Shown here in pieces: positions 33,289 through 45,029 of a DNA stretch of 64,000 bases. The notes below the pieces were generated by a model that searched no databases, was not told where the DNA came from, and saw only the letters and a list, made by a program, of their open reading frames with translations. Position 1 is the first letter of the stretch. Every line of letters starts with the position of its first letter. A program made the translations under genes and the position numbers. Source of the stretch: Semisulcospira habei (lineage: Eukaryota > Mollusca > Gastropoda > Semisulcospiridae); assembly GCA_036245525.1 (NCBI GenBank), contig BTPG01000003.1, forward strand, positions 138,261,671 to 138,325,670, read 5' to 3'.

Positions 33289-35955
33289 CTAATACACACG
33301 CACGGGGTGGCTGTACTGTGCCCACGGTTCCTGCTGTGCGTATGGCGTGTATGTGAGCGGGGGGACGCTGAAAGGATACGTTGGTTGCGTCATGCTGAAG
33401 TGTCCCCATGGACCCGCCTCGCGATACTGTGGAAATGCGGCACTGTATGGTGGTAGTGGCGGTTGCTGCCACATAGGATACTGGCCCGGCATTTGTTGCT
33501 GATAGCTACATTGACTCTCTGCTGTACCACCAAATCTGGATTCGCTGTACTGTGATTCCAGACTTGGTGCTACAGCAGAGGACACTGACAGTCCACCTTG
33601 ACTCTCCGGTGCAGCACCGAAGCTGGATGCACCACAGAGCGATTCCAGGTTGGGTGCTGCAGCGGACACTGACTGTCTGCCGGCTGCGACATTAGCGTAA
33701 GTGTTGGTGGTGCCAGCGTGTCCTTCACGTCGCTGACGGCGGTGACGGCCACCACCTGCAGGCTGGTTGTTGGGAGTGGTGACGTCAGTAGGTGGCCCTC
33801 CTCTCTTTATGTTGAGGGCCAGACTGATGGTGCCCTGGCGACTAGGATGGATGGGGTCACCGCGCCTGTAGAATTTTCTACGCAGCAACCCATCAACAGC
33901 AGTAAAGACCTGAGTGTTGTCTATCAGTGTGACACCCAGCTTTCTGCACACATGGAACAGGTTACTGTTGGAGGCGGTGATGGCCCTATACAGCTGGTGT
34001 CTACTGTCGGTCGGCAGGATGGAGGATGCCTGCAGACGAGCGCCGGGAAATACCCGCCTGCATTCCCGGACGAGCTGTTCCCACACAGCGCTGGTCACTT
34101 CCTTCTGTTTGCAATCGTTGATCCCCACGTGGAAGGTCACCAGTGCCACCGCTGTGTGGGACGCGTGTTGTCGCTGGAGCCAGTTCAGCAGGTGGACAGT
34201 CCGCAGGCCAGAGACAGATAATACGTCTACTTTTTCTATAGGGTAGGTGGGCATCTTCTCTGCCTTGATGTTGCGAACAACAGAGTCTCCAATGACCAGC
34301 GTGGTGGTGTCACTCTGCACTGAATGTCGCAGTATTTGCTCATCTGGAGACATTTTGTTATTACGCTGCTGCTGGCTGCTGGCGTGGTCATACCTGTTGT
34401 TGACCTCAGGCAGGCCGCCGGTAATCCGTACTGGTATGAGTCGCTCTGGGCTCTTCTCGGCTGCACTCACAGCCTGTACCGTGGCCAGTTCTTGCAGAAC
34501 GGGTGGAGGGGAGGTGTGACAGGGAGCAGCGATTGCGCTGCCCGTTACCTGGCGCGGAGACGCACAGATATCAACATTGGCAGACAGGTCAGTTTGAGTG
34601 TTACCACTCATGGCAACGTCTGAGTTGTTGGACGCAGTGGCTGATTTCTTTTTCAACTGTTTTTGAATTTCCCTCAGGCGCTGCTTGTGGCTCTGTTTGG
34701 AGGAGGATAGCTGGTTGACAGTGCCGTCTGTGGCGTGTTGAGCTGTCTCCACACCAGTTATCCTGTCGTCCAGGCCGGACAACACTTCGCCCACACTTTT
34801 CTCCGTAACCTGTAGATCTCTGGCTCTCTTGACCGCCTCGTCACGGAGCTGACTCTCGAGCTGATCAATCCTGGCTAGGGCTGCTGAAAGTCCTTTGAAC
34901 AGTGTACTGACGTCAGCGCGAAGGTCCGTGATGAGGTTACAAGCACTTTTGAGTTGCGCTCGCAGAGTATCAGGGTCAGTGGTGTCCTCGTGAGGACAGG
35001 TAGTCCCGAGGGCCGTGGTGGGTGCGGCCGCTGTATTACGTAATCCCAGTCCCGGAGACGTGGGACTGGCGTTCGTGTTTGGTCGGGTTGGGGGAAGGGG
35101 CGTGGCAGTGGACATTACACCATCAACTGTTGCCGCAACAAGTGAAAAATCAGTGCGGGCGTTCTGAAGTGGCTGGCCAGTAGATGTGGTGATGGGATTA
35201 GTCGGGGATGAGTGGTCGGATAGAAGGGGCGTCGGTTGATAATCCCCTGTGATTGACGACTCTGCCGGCTGCACAAGAAGAGAGACTTCTTTGTTGTCCG
35301 AGGGAGTGGAGAGGGTAGGCGTGATGGGGGTGTCTGCTAGGGAGACAGCCAACAGCAGGCCCCGTGAGGAGTTGGAAGGGGTGGCGGGTGAGGTGACGGT
35401 ACTTTCTGTAATGTCAGGGTCAGATGCAAGATGGTTGCTGGTGACGGGGACATTGTCTGTAGGGTCCGCTGTACCGGCCAGGAGCTGTTGTACATAATCA
35501 CAAAGGGCCCGGTACTCCGATCTCACCCACAGACCCTTTCTCTTCCCCTGAATCATGCAGGTGCCACCGGTTGTCCGCCTCTTTCTAAAGTACACGGTGA
35601 TGACGATAAGTTTGTTCTCGTCTGTGTGTACCGGCCCTTCATATATCTTAACTATTGTCTTGGCCAGGTGATCAGGGACCGGGGTGTGGGGAGAGAGGTA
35701 GCCATCAAGGGTGACAGCTTCATTGTCATAGTTGAAATCTTCCCATAACACATTGTGGACTCCTGCAGTGTGTTTGGGCAGAAGCTGCATGTATCTCACA
35801 TACACGGCATTCCTCCACGTCTTGAGAATGCTGAGGGCATTAGCACCTTTACATTCAAATCTTGTTTGGAGTTTGTCTAAGGTGTCTCTCAGTACTGGGT
35901 CACGGGGGATGGTGGGAGTGGAAGGGGGTTGGTGTACAATGGCTATAGTTGTCAT
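33289..35955 (-). CDS. CR1 ORF1 with SGNH-hydrolase domain
   Basis: 888 codons, open throughout. An N-terminal region of unknown fold (about 1-150) is followed by a Ser/Thr-rich linker. A heptad-like stretch around LITDLRADVSTLFKGLSAAL to LREIQKQLKKKS is a likely coiled coil (about 340-440). The SGNH/GDSL-type hydrolase domain (about 550-730) has block I VIGDSVVRNI, block III HVGINDC and block V DPIHPSRQG, giving candidate catalytic Ser, Asp and His. The C-terminus is Gly/Gln/Pro-rich with a basic patch (GGGRHRRQRRE). CR1-clade ORF1 proteins carry this esterase-like domain and bind RNA and membranes; the exact role is not settled. The ORF1-ORF2 spacing of about 630 bp is long. Confidence 0.88.
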   Translation of the reverse strand: MTTIAIVHQPPSTPTIPRDPVLRDTLDKLQTRFECKGANALSILKTWRNAVYVRYMQLLPKHTAGVHNVLWEDFNYDNEAVTLDGYLSPHTPVPDHLAKTIVKIYEGPVHTDENKLIVITVYFRKRRTTGGTCMIQGKRKGLWVRSEYRALCDYVQQLLAGTADPTDNVPVTSNHLASDPDITESTVTSPATPSNSSRGLLLAVSLADTPITPTLSTPSDNKEVSLLVQPAESSITGDYQPTPLLSDHSSPTNPITTSTGQPLQNARTDFSLVAATVDGVMSTATPLPPTRPNTNASPTSPGLGLRNTAAAPTTALGTTCPHEDTTDPDTLRAQLKSACNLITDLRADVSTLFKGLSAALARIDQLESQLRDEAVKRARDLQVTEKSVGEVLSGLDDRITGVETAQHATDGTVNQLSSSKQSHKQRLREIQKQLKKKSATASNNSDVAMSGNTQTDLSANVDICASPRQVTGSAIAAPCHTSPPPVLQELATVQAVSAAEKSPERLIPVRITGGLPEVNNRYDHASSQQQRNNKMSPDEQILRHSVQSDTTTLVIGDSVVRNIKAEKMPTYPIEKVDVLSVSGLRTVHLLNWLQRQHASHTAVALVTFHVGINDCKQKEVTSAVWEQLVRECRRVFPGARLQASSILPTDSRHQLYRAITASNSNLFHVCRKLGVTLIDNTQVFTAVDGLLRRKFYRRGDPIHPSRQGTISLALNIKRGGPPTDVTTPNNQPAGGGRHRRQRREGHAGTTNTYANVAAGRQSVSAAAPNLESLCGASSFGAAPESQGGLSVSSAVAPSLESQYSESRFGGTAESQCSYQQQMPGQYPMWQQPPLPPYSAAFPQYREAGPWGHFSMTQPTYPFSVPPLTYTPYAQQEPWAQYSHPVRVY

Positions 35956-36044
35956 GGTTTCAGATAGGAACAGACATGTGATTTAGAGTGGGGCGGGAGA
36001 CGAGGATGGGTAGGCAGGTGTCACTGACGAAATGTGGTTTATAG

Positions 36045-36420
36045 TTGGGGGTGGGGGGGGGGGGGGGGCAGTGGAGGGTGGCTACGCAGGAGAGGGAGGG
36101 CGTGCAGAGGCAAGAGGCAGAGCGTGGGTAGGGGGGAGGAGGCGCCAGGAAAATGGAGCAGGGGTAGTGATGGGTGTGAGTGGGAGGGTGGGTGGGTGAG
36201 GTAATGGAATGTGAGTAAGCCGAGGAGAGGGAGGGCGTGCAGAGGGTGGGTAGGGTGGAGAAGAGGGGCCAGAAACACGGGGCGGGGGTGGGGAGGGGGG
36301 AGGGAATGGAGGGTGGGTAAGCAGGAGAGGGCGGGCGTGACGAGGGTGGGTGGGGTAGAGGTGCCAGAAACAGGGGGGCGAGGTGGGGATGGGGGCGTAA
36401 GTCAAGTGTGGGGTTCTAGC
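36045..36420. repeat. G-rich tandem units at the CR1 5' end
   Basis: Three or four imperfect units of about 100-120 bp, each with GGAGAGGGAGGGCGTGCAGA or close variants and GGTGCCAGAAACA-type text, after a G16 run at 36053-36068. The position just upstream of ORF1 is that of tandem promoter monomers in some LINEs. Confidence 0.6.
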
Positions 36421-36599
36421 TGGCATGGATTGATGACGTACGATGCCGGACCTGCCAAGCTGATCCTAGGAAGATAAGGCTGGAACTGTTTACATGGGCG
36501 CGGGTCAGGCGTGACCGCCGACAGCGCCGCCTTGTGTAAACACATCTGGCAGCAGTTTCGTGGCAAAGACAGCAGTCTTAGTATGGTGTAGTCTGACTA

Positions 36600-36960
36600 G
36601 TCTATAATATATAGCATACGGGCTGAAGGAACGTTAAGAAAAAGCATGTTTTTGTTACTCACAATAAACACGGTATGGTGAGATAGTATGCAAGTCCACT
36701 CTCCGTTGCAGTATGCATTTGAAGTCCAGGACAAAGAAATTAGTTGCAGTAAACAGCACGGTACAGTCCAGTATAATGAACCACAATGGAAGATGTGAAA
36801 TAGTTCCAAAATACCACACACAAGAACTTGAAAACACCACACGATTAATTCACCACTGAATATGAAATCACAAAATATCCAGATATGCAATGAGATCACA
36901 AAGTAGTGTGCGCAATTAGAAAACAAAACGTCCGAGTAACGTAGAATAGTAGAACACAAT
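36600..36960. other. Gene-free stretch
   Basis: AT-rich intron sequence without recognisable features. A short minus-strand frame here has no domain. Confidence 0.4.
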
Positions 36961-37035
36961 ACAATCCATGAAACTGATATCTCGTCTGCTTGACTGTTCA
37001 GCGGAGAGATCGGAAAAGTCGACCGCTTCCTCCGG

Positions 37036-37038
<3 letters not shown>

Positions 37039-37073
<35 letters not shown>

Positions 37074-37245
37074 AAAATTATGGCCCTTCCAAAATGATTT
37101 TCCTTGCGGTTGAGGGGGGTAGGGGAAGGGGAAGGGTGGCGTGGCAATGTGTGTGTGTGTGTGTGTGTGTGTGCGTGCGTGCGTTCGTGCTTGCGTGCGT
37201 GCGTGCGTGCACGCGTGTGTGTATGTGTGTGTGTGTTTGCGTGCA
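37039..37245. repeat. (GA)n and (TG)n arrays
   Basis: GA at 37039-37070 and TG/TGCG at 37147-37245. In receptor sense the CA side starts about 35 bp after the donor of EGF exon 3. Confidence 0.9.
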
Positions 37246-37278
37246 TGGGTTCATGTGTGCGCGCATACATGTACTTAC

Positions 37279-37396
37279 TTCTTTCACATTGTTTACCAGT
37301 ATAGAATCTCTCACAGGAGCAATAGAAGTCATTAACGCCTTTATGGACGCATTTAGACCTTCTCTTTGCACGGGTTGCTTTCGCATGTGTTGATCT
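37279..37396 (-). CDS. Receptor gene: EGF-like domain 3, with a one-base frame break
   Basis: A 118-bp exon, acceptor ttgtctgcgcag, donor AGAA/gtaagt. Every other EGF exon here is a multiple of three and phase 1 at both ends; this one is one base too long. In the entering frame it reads EINTCESNPCKEKV and then a TAA; in the leaving frame it reads SKCVHKGVNDFYCSCERFYT. Dropping one G near 37347-37350 gives a complete six-Cys EGF pattern. It is either a sequencing error, an allele-level break, or a real pseudo-exon that must be skipped. Skipping it would keep the rest of the protein in frame. Confidence 0.8.
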
Positions 37397-37481
37397 CTGC
37401 GCAGACAACAGTAGTCCGTTAAGTAAAAATGCCCACTGTGCCCCCCCCACCCCCCCCCCCCTACCATCACGGACAAACACG

Positions 37482-37549
37482 GGCGAGGCGAAGTGCATCG
37501 GTTCTAATTGATGCTTGCATCAATTAGAACCGATTCACTTCGCCTCGCC
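37482..37549. repeat. Near-perfect 68-bp palindrome
   Basis: GGCGAGGCGAAGTGCATCGG mirrored by CCGATTCACTTCGCCTCGCC around a TTGATGCTTGCATCAA centre. After it, 37564-37630 holds a worn family A-like half (GTTCAAGGGTAGTG). Confidence 0.8.
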
Positions 37550-37783
37550 TGTCAGTGTGTGTTAGTTCAAGGGTAGTGTCTAATTACTTTGACGCCTTAC
37601 CAGCGCCAATCCAGTTAGGCACTAGCCTCGGACGCTTATGGTGCATCCGTCTCTCGCAACTGGTACAACCTGATACAAGACGATTTCCGGAAAGTCAGAA
37701 GTAGACAAAAATCCGGACTTGTTCTGACAACAACATGGGTTTTAAAGCCCGGACAAACACGTAACGGAAATAAAAGTAGGTCA

Positions 37784-37885
37784 ATACCGCACGTATTTCG
37801 ACGAAGACAGTGGATTAAAAGCCCGGACAAACGTGCGATATCGCATGTTTCAATCCACTGTTTTCGCCGAAACACGTGCGGTTTT
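37784..37885. repeat. Imperfect palindrome of about 100 bp
   Basis: CCGCACGTATTTCGACGAAG and ACAGTGGATT are mirrored by AATCCACTGTTTTCGCCGAA and CACGTGCGG. AAAGCCCGGACAAAC also occurs twice (37744 and 37819). Lies about 40 bp below EGF exon 2's donor in genomic terms. Confidence 0.65.
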
Positions 37886-37927
37886 GATCCGCACCAGATT
37901 TCTGGCAGTGTGTTTATTCTGATTTAC

Positions 37928-38044
37928 CTGTGATGCAGTTGAGTCCAGTATACCCAGGCTGGCAAGTACACGTCCACCCTGATGGCCCACTCCGACAGGT
38001 GGACCCCGCTTTGCATGGGTTACTCCGACACGGCTCAGTGAGGA
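37928..38044 (-). CDS. Receptor gene: EGF-like domain 2
   Basis: A 117-bp exon, acceptor gcctatttcag, donor ACAG/gtaaat, phase 1 at both ends. C-RSNP-C-KAGST-C-RSGPSGWT-C-T-C-QPGYTGLN-C is a full EGF pattern with the usual GYTG turn. It is preceded by VLTEP from the junction codon onward and has no calcium-binding consensus. Confidence 0.92.
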
Positions 38045-38110
38045 CTGAAATAGGCAAATATACGATCTTCAAAACGAAACTGTTTTAGTTTTATCTTTAC
38101 TTGCCGAATT

Positions 38111-38522
38111 GGTATGGTATGGTACGGTGTCTCCAAGGCGCACATATCCATCTAATTAAAGATGCTCAAGGCGCCGCTGTTGGGATGGAAGCTGGAGCTT
38201 TGAAAGCCTGCTGCTACTAAGCTCTACGTTATGTGCAAAGTCTCCACCGGCTATTAACTTTGGTACATGTAAAATATTTCTGTTTCCATTTGGGCCTTCT
38301 TTTTTCGATTAGTGGTAATGGGATTTTTAACGTGCGCACTTGATGATTATGCGTGCTGTGCACACGAAGGCGAGACAGGCAACCGTAAGCCGAGTCTGTA
38401 CGTAAATGTGACTCGATGGGAATGAGGAAAAGTCCACATCCCATTACTGCACACCAGGGGATTCGAACCCGGGATCTTACGACTGTCAGCGCAGTGTCTT
38501 ATCCACTAAGCTACGTCTCCAT
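38111..38522 (-). mobile_element. tRNA-derived SINE
   Basis: On the minus strand the 5' end has Pol III box A (TAGCTTAGTGG, 38513-38503) and box B (GGTTCGAATCC, 38469-38459) at tRNA-like spacing, but the body continues with non-tRNA sequence. That body includes GTGCGCACGTTAAAAATCCC and CTTGAGCATCTTTAATTAGA. It ends in a CCATA-type tail (38111-38127). The lack of tRNA-like folding downstream of box B and the 400-bp body show it is a SINE rather than a tRNA gene. Confidence 0.8.
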
Positions 38523-38548
38523 GTTACCAGATAGCGAGCTAGATCGCT

Positions 38549-41100
38549 GTGGTGCAGTATCGTGAGAAGACAAGAGTTCTTGAATTTTATGTGATGTTAG
38601 TGCTTGTCGTACAGGGAGACTGGAATGCCAAAATAGGAGAGGATGCTGCTAGGAACTGGAAAGGCACACGCGGACGCTACTGCAATGCAGACAACAACGA
38701 CAGAGATTTAAGGCTCCTGGAATTTGCCAGCTCAAATGATCTAAAGCTGATGAACACGTTTGGCCCACACAAAGCATCCAGAAGGTGGACATGGCACAGC
38801 CCGAACGGAGAGCACCACAACCAAATTGACTACATCATGGTGAAGAGACGCTTCCAAACCAGTGTGAACATTGCCAAGACAAGAAGTTTTTCAGGCGCCG
38901 ACATTGGAAGTGACCATGACTTAGTGATGATGACCTTCTGACTTCGCCTAAAGAAGGTCAACAAGCAGGGTCCCACCAGAATCAAGTTTGACCTCGAGAA
39001 GCTGAAAGACCCAGAGGTAGCGGAAGCCTTCCAGGCAAAGATAGGAGGAAAATTCGCGCCACTGCTACTTCTAGGTGCAGAAGACATGGACGTGGACACT
39101 CTGATCGACACATTTAACACTGTTGTAACCCAAACAGCCAGTGAGATCCTTGGCAAACACCGACAAGCAAAGAAACCTTGGGTTACAGCTGACATCTTTG
39201 TTCTATGTGACAAGCGTCGAGAATTAAAGAAAAAGAAATCAGAGGTAGAAGGAGCTAAACAATACAGGGAAATTAACCAGATTATCAAAAAAAAAAGCAT
39301 GAAAAAGGCAAAGAATAAGTGGATTGAAGATCAGTGTAAACACATAGAAGTAAATCTGAACAAAAATAATAGCAAAAAAGCATACCAGCTGATGAAAGAC
39401 CTGACCAGTGTAAAACAAGGACGCTCCTCTATCATTCAAGATAGGGAAGGGAACTGTCTTACGGAAGACCAAGACCAATACTGAAGAGATGGACAGAGTA
39501 CTGCTCAGATTTGTACAACCACCAAGCTACAGGGGACCCAGGCATACTTGTCAACCCACCCGTGACCAACAATGGCAACTATCCCATCCTCCGAGAAGAA
39601 GTAGAGGCTGCAGTGAAGTCGCTGAAAAAAGGGAAGGCAGCAGGAGCAGACAACATCCCTGCAGAGCTAGTCCAAGAAGGGGGAGAAGACATGATAAGCG
39701 CCTTACTAACAATCTGCAATAATATCTGGCAGTCAGGGGATTGGCCCACACCATGGACCCAATCACTTATAATAACTCTCCCCAAAAAGGGAACTTACAT
39801 CAATGCCAGAATTATCGCACGATCAGTCGTATATGCCACACAAGCAAAGTCATGTTAAAGATCCTACTGAACAGGCTGAAGCCACAGGCAGAGGAACAGG
39901 CAGGCTTCAGACCAGGGCGCAGCACAACTGAGCAGATCTTCAACCTGAGAGTTCTATGTGAGAGGTACCTACAGCACCAGCAAGATCTCTATCATGTCTT
40001 TGTGGATTTTAAGAAAGCGTTTGACAAGATGTGGCATGCAGCCCTTTGGTCCACAATGAAGCTATACAACATTAATGCTAACCTGATCAAAGTTGTAGCA
40101 AACCTTTACAACGAGGCCACTAGCGCAGTCTGCTTCAACGGCAAAACAGGAAACTGGTTTAGGACTACAGTCGGAGTCAGACAAGGGTGCTTGCTCTCAC
40201 CTACTCTTTTCAACATCTTCCTGGAAAGAATCATGACAGACGCTCTGAAAGATCATGAAGGATCTGTCAGTATTGGAGGCAGAACAATCACGAACTTGCG
40301 CTTTGCGGACGACATTGATGGCCTTGCAGGAACAGAGAAGGAACTAGCTCAGCTGGTGGAAAAGCTGGACAGTGCAGCCATTGCGTACGGGATGGAAATC
40401 AGTGCAGAGAAGACCAAACTGATGACCAATAACACCAGTGGCATTGACACTGACATCATGATTGGAAGCCAAAAACTGGAAACCGTTAATAAATTCAAAT
40501 ACTTAGGAACCATTGTGACAGACGAGGAATCAAAACCAGAAATACTGTCCAGGATTGCACAGACAACAACAGCACTGACAAGATTAAAGACCATATGGAA
40601 GGACAGAAACATCACACTCTGCTCCAAGATCAGACTGATGCGCTCCTTAGTCATCTCAGTGTTTTTGTATGCCTGCGAGTCATGGACCCTCACAGCAGAC
40701 CTTGAAAGGAGGATACAAGCCACTGAAATGAAATGTTTTAGAAGGCTGCTCGGCATTTCACAGAGATCACGTCACAAACGTGGAAGTGGGAAGCAGAATC
40801 AGGCAAGCCATCGGGTCATATGAAGACCTATTAGCCATTGTGAAAAAACGCAAACTGAAGTGGTATGGGCCTGTCACGCGTTCAGCAGGGCTTGCCAAAA
40901 CAATCCTGCAAGGCACTGTGCAAGGAGGACGGAGGAGAGGAAGACAGAGGAAAAGATGCGAGGACAATATCTCAGAGTGGACAGGACTGAAGCTGCGCGA
41001 TCACGCTAAGAATGGCATAGAACAGAGAGGAATGGAGGGATCTGGTTGCCATGTCATCAGTGGTGCCCCAACGGTCGGCAAGACTACGGGATATAGATAG
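38549..41100 (+). pseudogene. LINE endonuclease-reverse transcriptase, inactivated
   Basis: Endonuclease part at 38609-38938: QGDWNAKIGEDA, then QIDYIMVKRRF and SDHDLVMMTF. A TGA at 38939 interrupts the frame, which continues to 39484. Reverse transcriptase: KKGKAAGADNIPAELVQEGG (39625-39684), then in another frame AGFRPGRSTTEQIFNLR, VDFKKAFDKMWH, GVRQGCLLSPTLFNIF and LRFADDIDGLAG (39900-40331). The C-terminal region (LKWYGPVTRSAGLAKTILQG and RRRGRQRKRCEDN) is in a further frame from 40780. One stop and at least three frame changes mean no active protein. The 56112-56822 fragment belongs to a related family. Confidence 0.88.
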
Positions 41101-41112
41101 ATAGATAGATAG
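38549..41112 (+). mobile_element. RTE-like LINE, frame-broken
   Basis: A plus-strand element opposite to the receptor gene, ending in a GATA array (41092-41112) as RTE-type elements often do. Coding remnants are in order but spread over several frames. The clade call rests on endonuclease and RT motifs plus the simple-repeat tail, and is tentative. It lies in the intron between EGF1 and EGF2. Confidence 0.8.
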
Positions 41113-41147
41113 TGCGTCCAGTGACAGTATGGCAAATAAGTGAGTGA

Positions 41148-42749
<1,602 letters not shown>

Positions 42750-43116
42750 ACGGCTGTGTGATTGCCAACCAGCTGCGGCTGCCGTATGCCCAAATACCTT
42801 TGTGAGCACTAGCACGCAACGCCCATCCCCCTCTCTGCCCCGCCACATTTATAGTCATACACCTTGGAAATGCCACAAAACAACCATAAATCCAAACCAT
42901 AGAACCCAAACTGTCCAAGAAACACATACAAAAATAAGGCAAAGCAAGAGGCATAGAACCTGATGCAGTTGCGTGGGTTCATGAGGTTTTATGACTCTTG
43001 CTGTCGGGTTGTTCTTGCCCGGTCAGTCAAGTTGGTACAAAATTGGTACAAAGCAAGATAAATTTGATCAGAGCTGTTTCTTGTTGTTGTTTTGTTTGTA
43101 ACTGAACACCTTTTAC

Positions 43117-43242
43117 CTTCACAGCGACTGCCGCTCCAACCCCATGGACAACTACAATTGATGCTTGTTACATTGTTGGCGGGTTTGTAGACTGTACATT
43201 CGCCATTGTTACGACATGGGTTACTGTGACAGGGATTTCTCG
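43117..43242 (-). CDS. Receptor gene: EGF-like domain 1
   Basis: A 126-bp exon, acceptor actttgttacag, donor GAAG/gtaaaa, phase 1 at both ends. C-HSNP-C-RNNGE-C-TVYKPANNVTSIN-C-S-C-PWGWSGSR-C has six Cys, with a long loop between Cys3 and Cys4. It contains a potential N-glycosylation site (NNVTS). It directly follows the lectin domain, as the single EGF does in selectins. Confidence 0.92.
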
Positions 43243-43309
43243 CTGTAACAAAGTCAACAATCAAATGTATTACTCGAGATTTGCAAGTAACAAACACACA
43301 CGGAAGTAT

Positions 43310-43410
43310 GAGTGAGTAAGTGAATGAATGAAAGCCGGAATGAACGAGTGAGTGAATGAATGAATGAATGAATGAATGAATGAATGAATGAATGAATGAA
43401 TGAATGAACG
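43310..43410. repeat. (GAAT)n microsatellite
   Basis: TGAATGAATGAA array, nearly pure from 43348 to 43408. Confidence 0.95.
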
Positions 43411-43547
43411 AGAAACGAACGAACATACAGACTGCACAAAAAAATTAACAGCGATAGCGACACAAATAATTTGACCAGTTTGTGAACTGCTTTAAGTTTC
43501 ATGTTGCGATTCACAGCGCAGTGCCGGTGGCTGTAAGCATACGGGAG

Positions 43548-43735
43548 TTAACCCCTTGACTGCCGAGAAAACTTAAACACCACTCAAATGCAAGAGGTAT
43601 AGATCCTCATGTGCCCCCGCAGTCGGGGGGAAACCACTTTGTCTCCATGTTCCTTTGAAGGCTGTACATCTTCGACCTTGAATTCACAATGATTTCAGAA
43701 ACACAATCTGCGTCTACTGGCAGTGAAGTGTTTAA
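43548..43735. repeat. TTAA-bounded element, family B
   Basis: TTAACCCCTTGACTGCCGAG at 43548 and, as reverse complement of the right end, TTAAACACTTCACTGCC at 43735. The internal hairpin is partly lost on one side (CTCATGTGCCCCCGCAGTCG). The right TTAA (43732-43735) is shared with the next element. Confidence 0.75.
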
Positions 43736-43814
43736 CTCATTCGGCGAGACGTGCCGCCTCCAGATACGCGGCTTATGCCGCGTATCCGGAGGCGGCACGT
43801 TTCGAATGAGTTAA
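43732..43814. repeat. TTAA-bounded 83-bp palindrome, family D
   Basis: TTAACTCATTCGGCGAGACG mirrored by CGTTTCGAATGAGTTAA, core CGCCTCCAGATACGCGGC / GCCGCGTATCCGGAGGCG. The whole element is a hairpin. It ends 19 bp downstream, in gene sense, of the donor of lectin exon 3. Confidence 0.85.
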
Positions 43815-43832
43815 AGTAGGTGATCAACTCAC

Positions 43833-44039
43833 GCCTTCGTCTCTGGCAAATGTAATTCAATTTCGAGTCACAATCCAAGTCGCTCCACCCCGTGGCATTG
43901 ATGATAACGCAGTCTTCCCTCCCCTTTCTGTTGTCCGGCTGTCCAGGTTTCCAGTCGAAAAAGGTAGCCAGCTGACCAGTGGACGTGAACTTCCAAACAT
44001 TTTGCTTGTCTTCATCTGTAATTCCGATCCAGAATATCT
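43833..44039 (-). CDS. Receptor gene: C-type lectin domain exon 3
   Basis: A 207-bp exon, acceptor tctttttttcag, donor AGGC/gtgagt. It encodes the core of the lectin fold: IFWIGITDEDKQNVWKF, WKPGQPDN, EDCVIINATGWSDLDC and LNYICQ. Three of the conserved Cys are here. The QPD in the calcium-site loop is the motif associated with galactose-type ligands (EPN would indicate mannose type). The usual WND is WSD here, so calcium-dependent sugar binding is likely but not certain. The domain would face the extracellular space. Confidence 0.93.
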
Positions 44040-44461
44040 CTGAAAAAAAGAAGAAGAAAGAACCAGGCTGTCGGCGGTGAATAGATAGAGAGTGATCAAA
44101 CCTCACACTGTGAAAACCTCATTGTCATTCCATACAATGGTCAGTTCTCGCGCCCTCAAAACCCCGCTGTCAGGCGCGATATGTTGAGGCTGACATACTA
44201 TTACCGACAGCAAAAGGTCGCGTTAGTAGTGCTGAATTTCCATTAAATTGTGAAGAAAAAACAGTTGGTGAGCACAAGGTGCGAAAGTCTGGACTGAGTG
44301 TTTAAACTGAGGCTGACCTGTAGTTAGTCGATCTGATTACAAACACAGTATGAGATATATTTATTTGCATACTTGTTAATTTTTGTATATTTTGTTTCCT
44401 TTCAAAAAGATGCACACACAACAAGGTTCTGAGAGATTCTAAAATTTCTGTGTTGCTAGGT

Positions 44462-44609
<148 letters not shown>

Positions 44610-44614
44610 CTTAC

Positions 44615-44705
44615 TCCTCCTGAATCTAACTTCCGATCTCAGGCGTGTGTTAATGTGAACGGTATAAATTTCTGCGAGCTGCGCTTTCTGTGAGCGGCAC
44701 ATCAT
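44615..44705 (-). CDS. Receptor gene: C-type lectin domain exon 2
   Basis: A 91-bp exon, acceptor ttttcttttag, donor AGGA/gtaagt, entering in phase 0 and leaving in phase 1. It encodes [20 protein letters not shown], the alpha-2 helix segment of a C-type lectin (the C...AxLAxI pattern). Phase links exactly to exons 1 and 3. Confidence 0.88.
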
Positions 44706-45029
44706 CTAAAAGAAAACAGCAGAACGATAGAAACTCAACAGCAAATCAAACTATTCGAATCAAATCGAATCGGATGGACGGAATCGAATCGAATCGAACC
44801 GAATCAGCTTTATTGTTCTAAATGCACGAACAAGCATACAAGAACACAAGCATGGGATGATCATTGCTTAAATCGATCATCTCAATAACGCGGGTAGTAG
44901 GAAATAGCTGTCATTGCGTGATCGATCAACCTCTAACACGGGTAGTAGGAAATAGCTCAGTAAACGTGTTTACGTCAGCAGCTGGATCGTGTCCAATTTT
45001 GTTTTTCTCGGCAGTAAGAAGAGTAACTC
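44706..45029. other. Intron with worn repeat ends
   Basis: GAATC-rich simple sequence at 44756-44806 and a duplicated GTAGTAGGAAATAGCT phrase (44895 and 44942). TTTTCTCGGCAGTAAGAAGA at 45003 looks like a worn right end of family B. Confidence 0.4.

Larger units (their letters stand above)
28888..36420 (-). mobile_element. Full-length CR1-type LINE
   Basis: Minus-strand order: G-rich 5' region with tandem units (36420-36045), ORF1 (35955-33289), spacer, ORF2 (32654-29862), 3' UTR with two CA arrays (29861-28985), and a 3' end AAAATAAAGTTTCATTCATT with a CATT tail abutting a GA array (28868-28886). ORF1 of the SGNH-hydrolase type and the RT sequence place it in the CR1 group. Both ORFs are open, so this is one of the youngest elements in the window. 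The 5' end is uncertain and could reach about 36590. It sits in the intron between EGF3 and EGF4, in the gene's orientation. Confidence 0.85.

Noticed and set aside
38459..38522. A tRNA gene on the minus strand
   Set aside because: Box A and box B are present, but the sequence continues into a 400-bp body with a pentanucleotide-type tail, as in a SINE.
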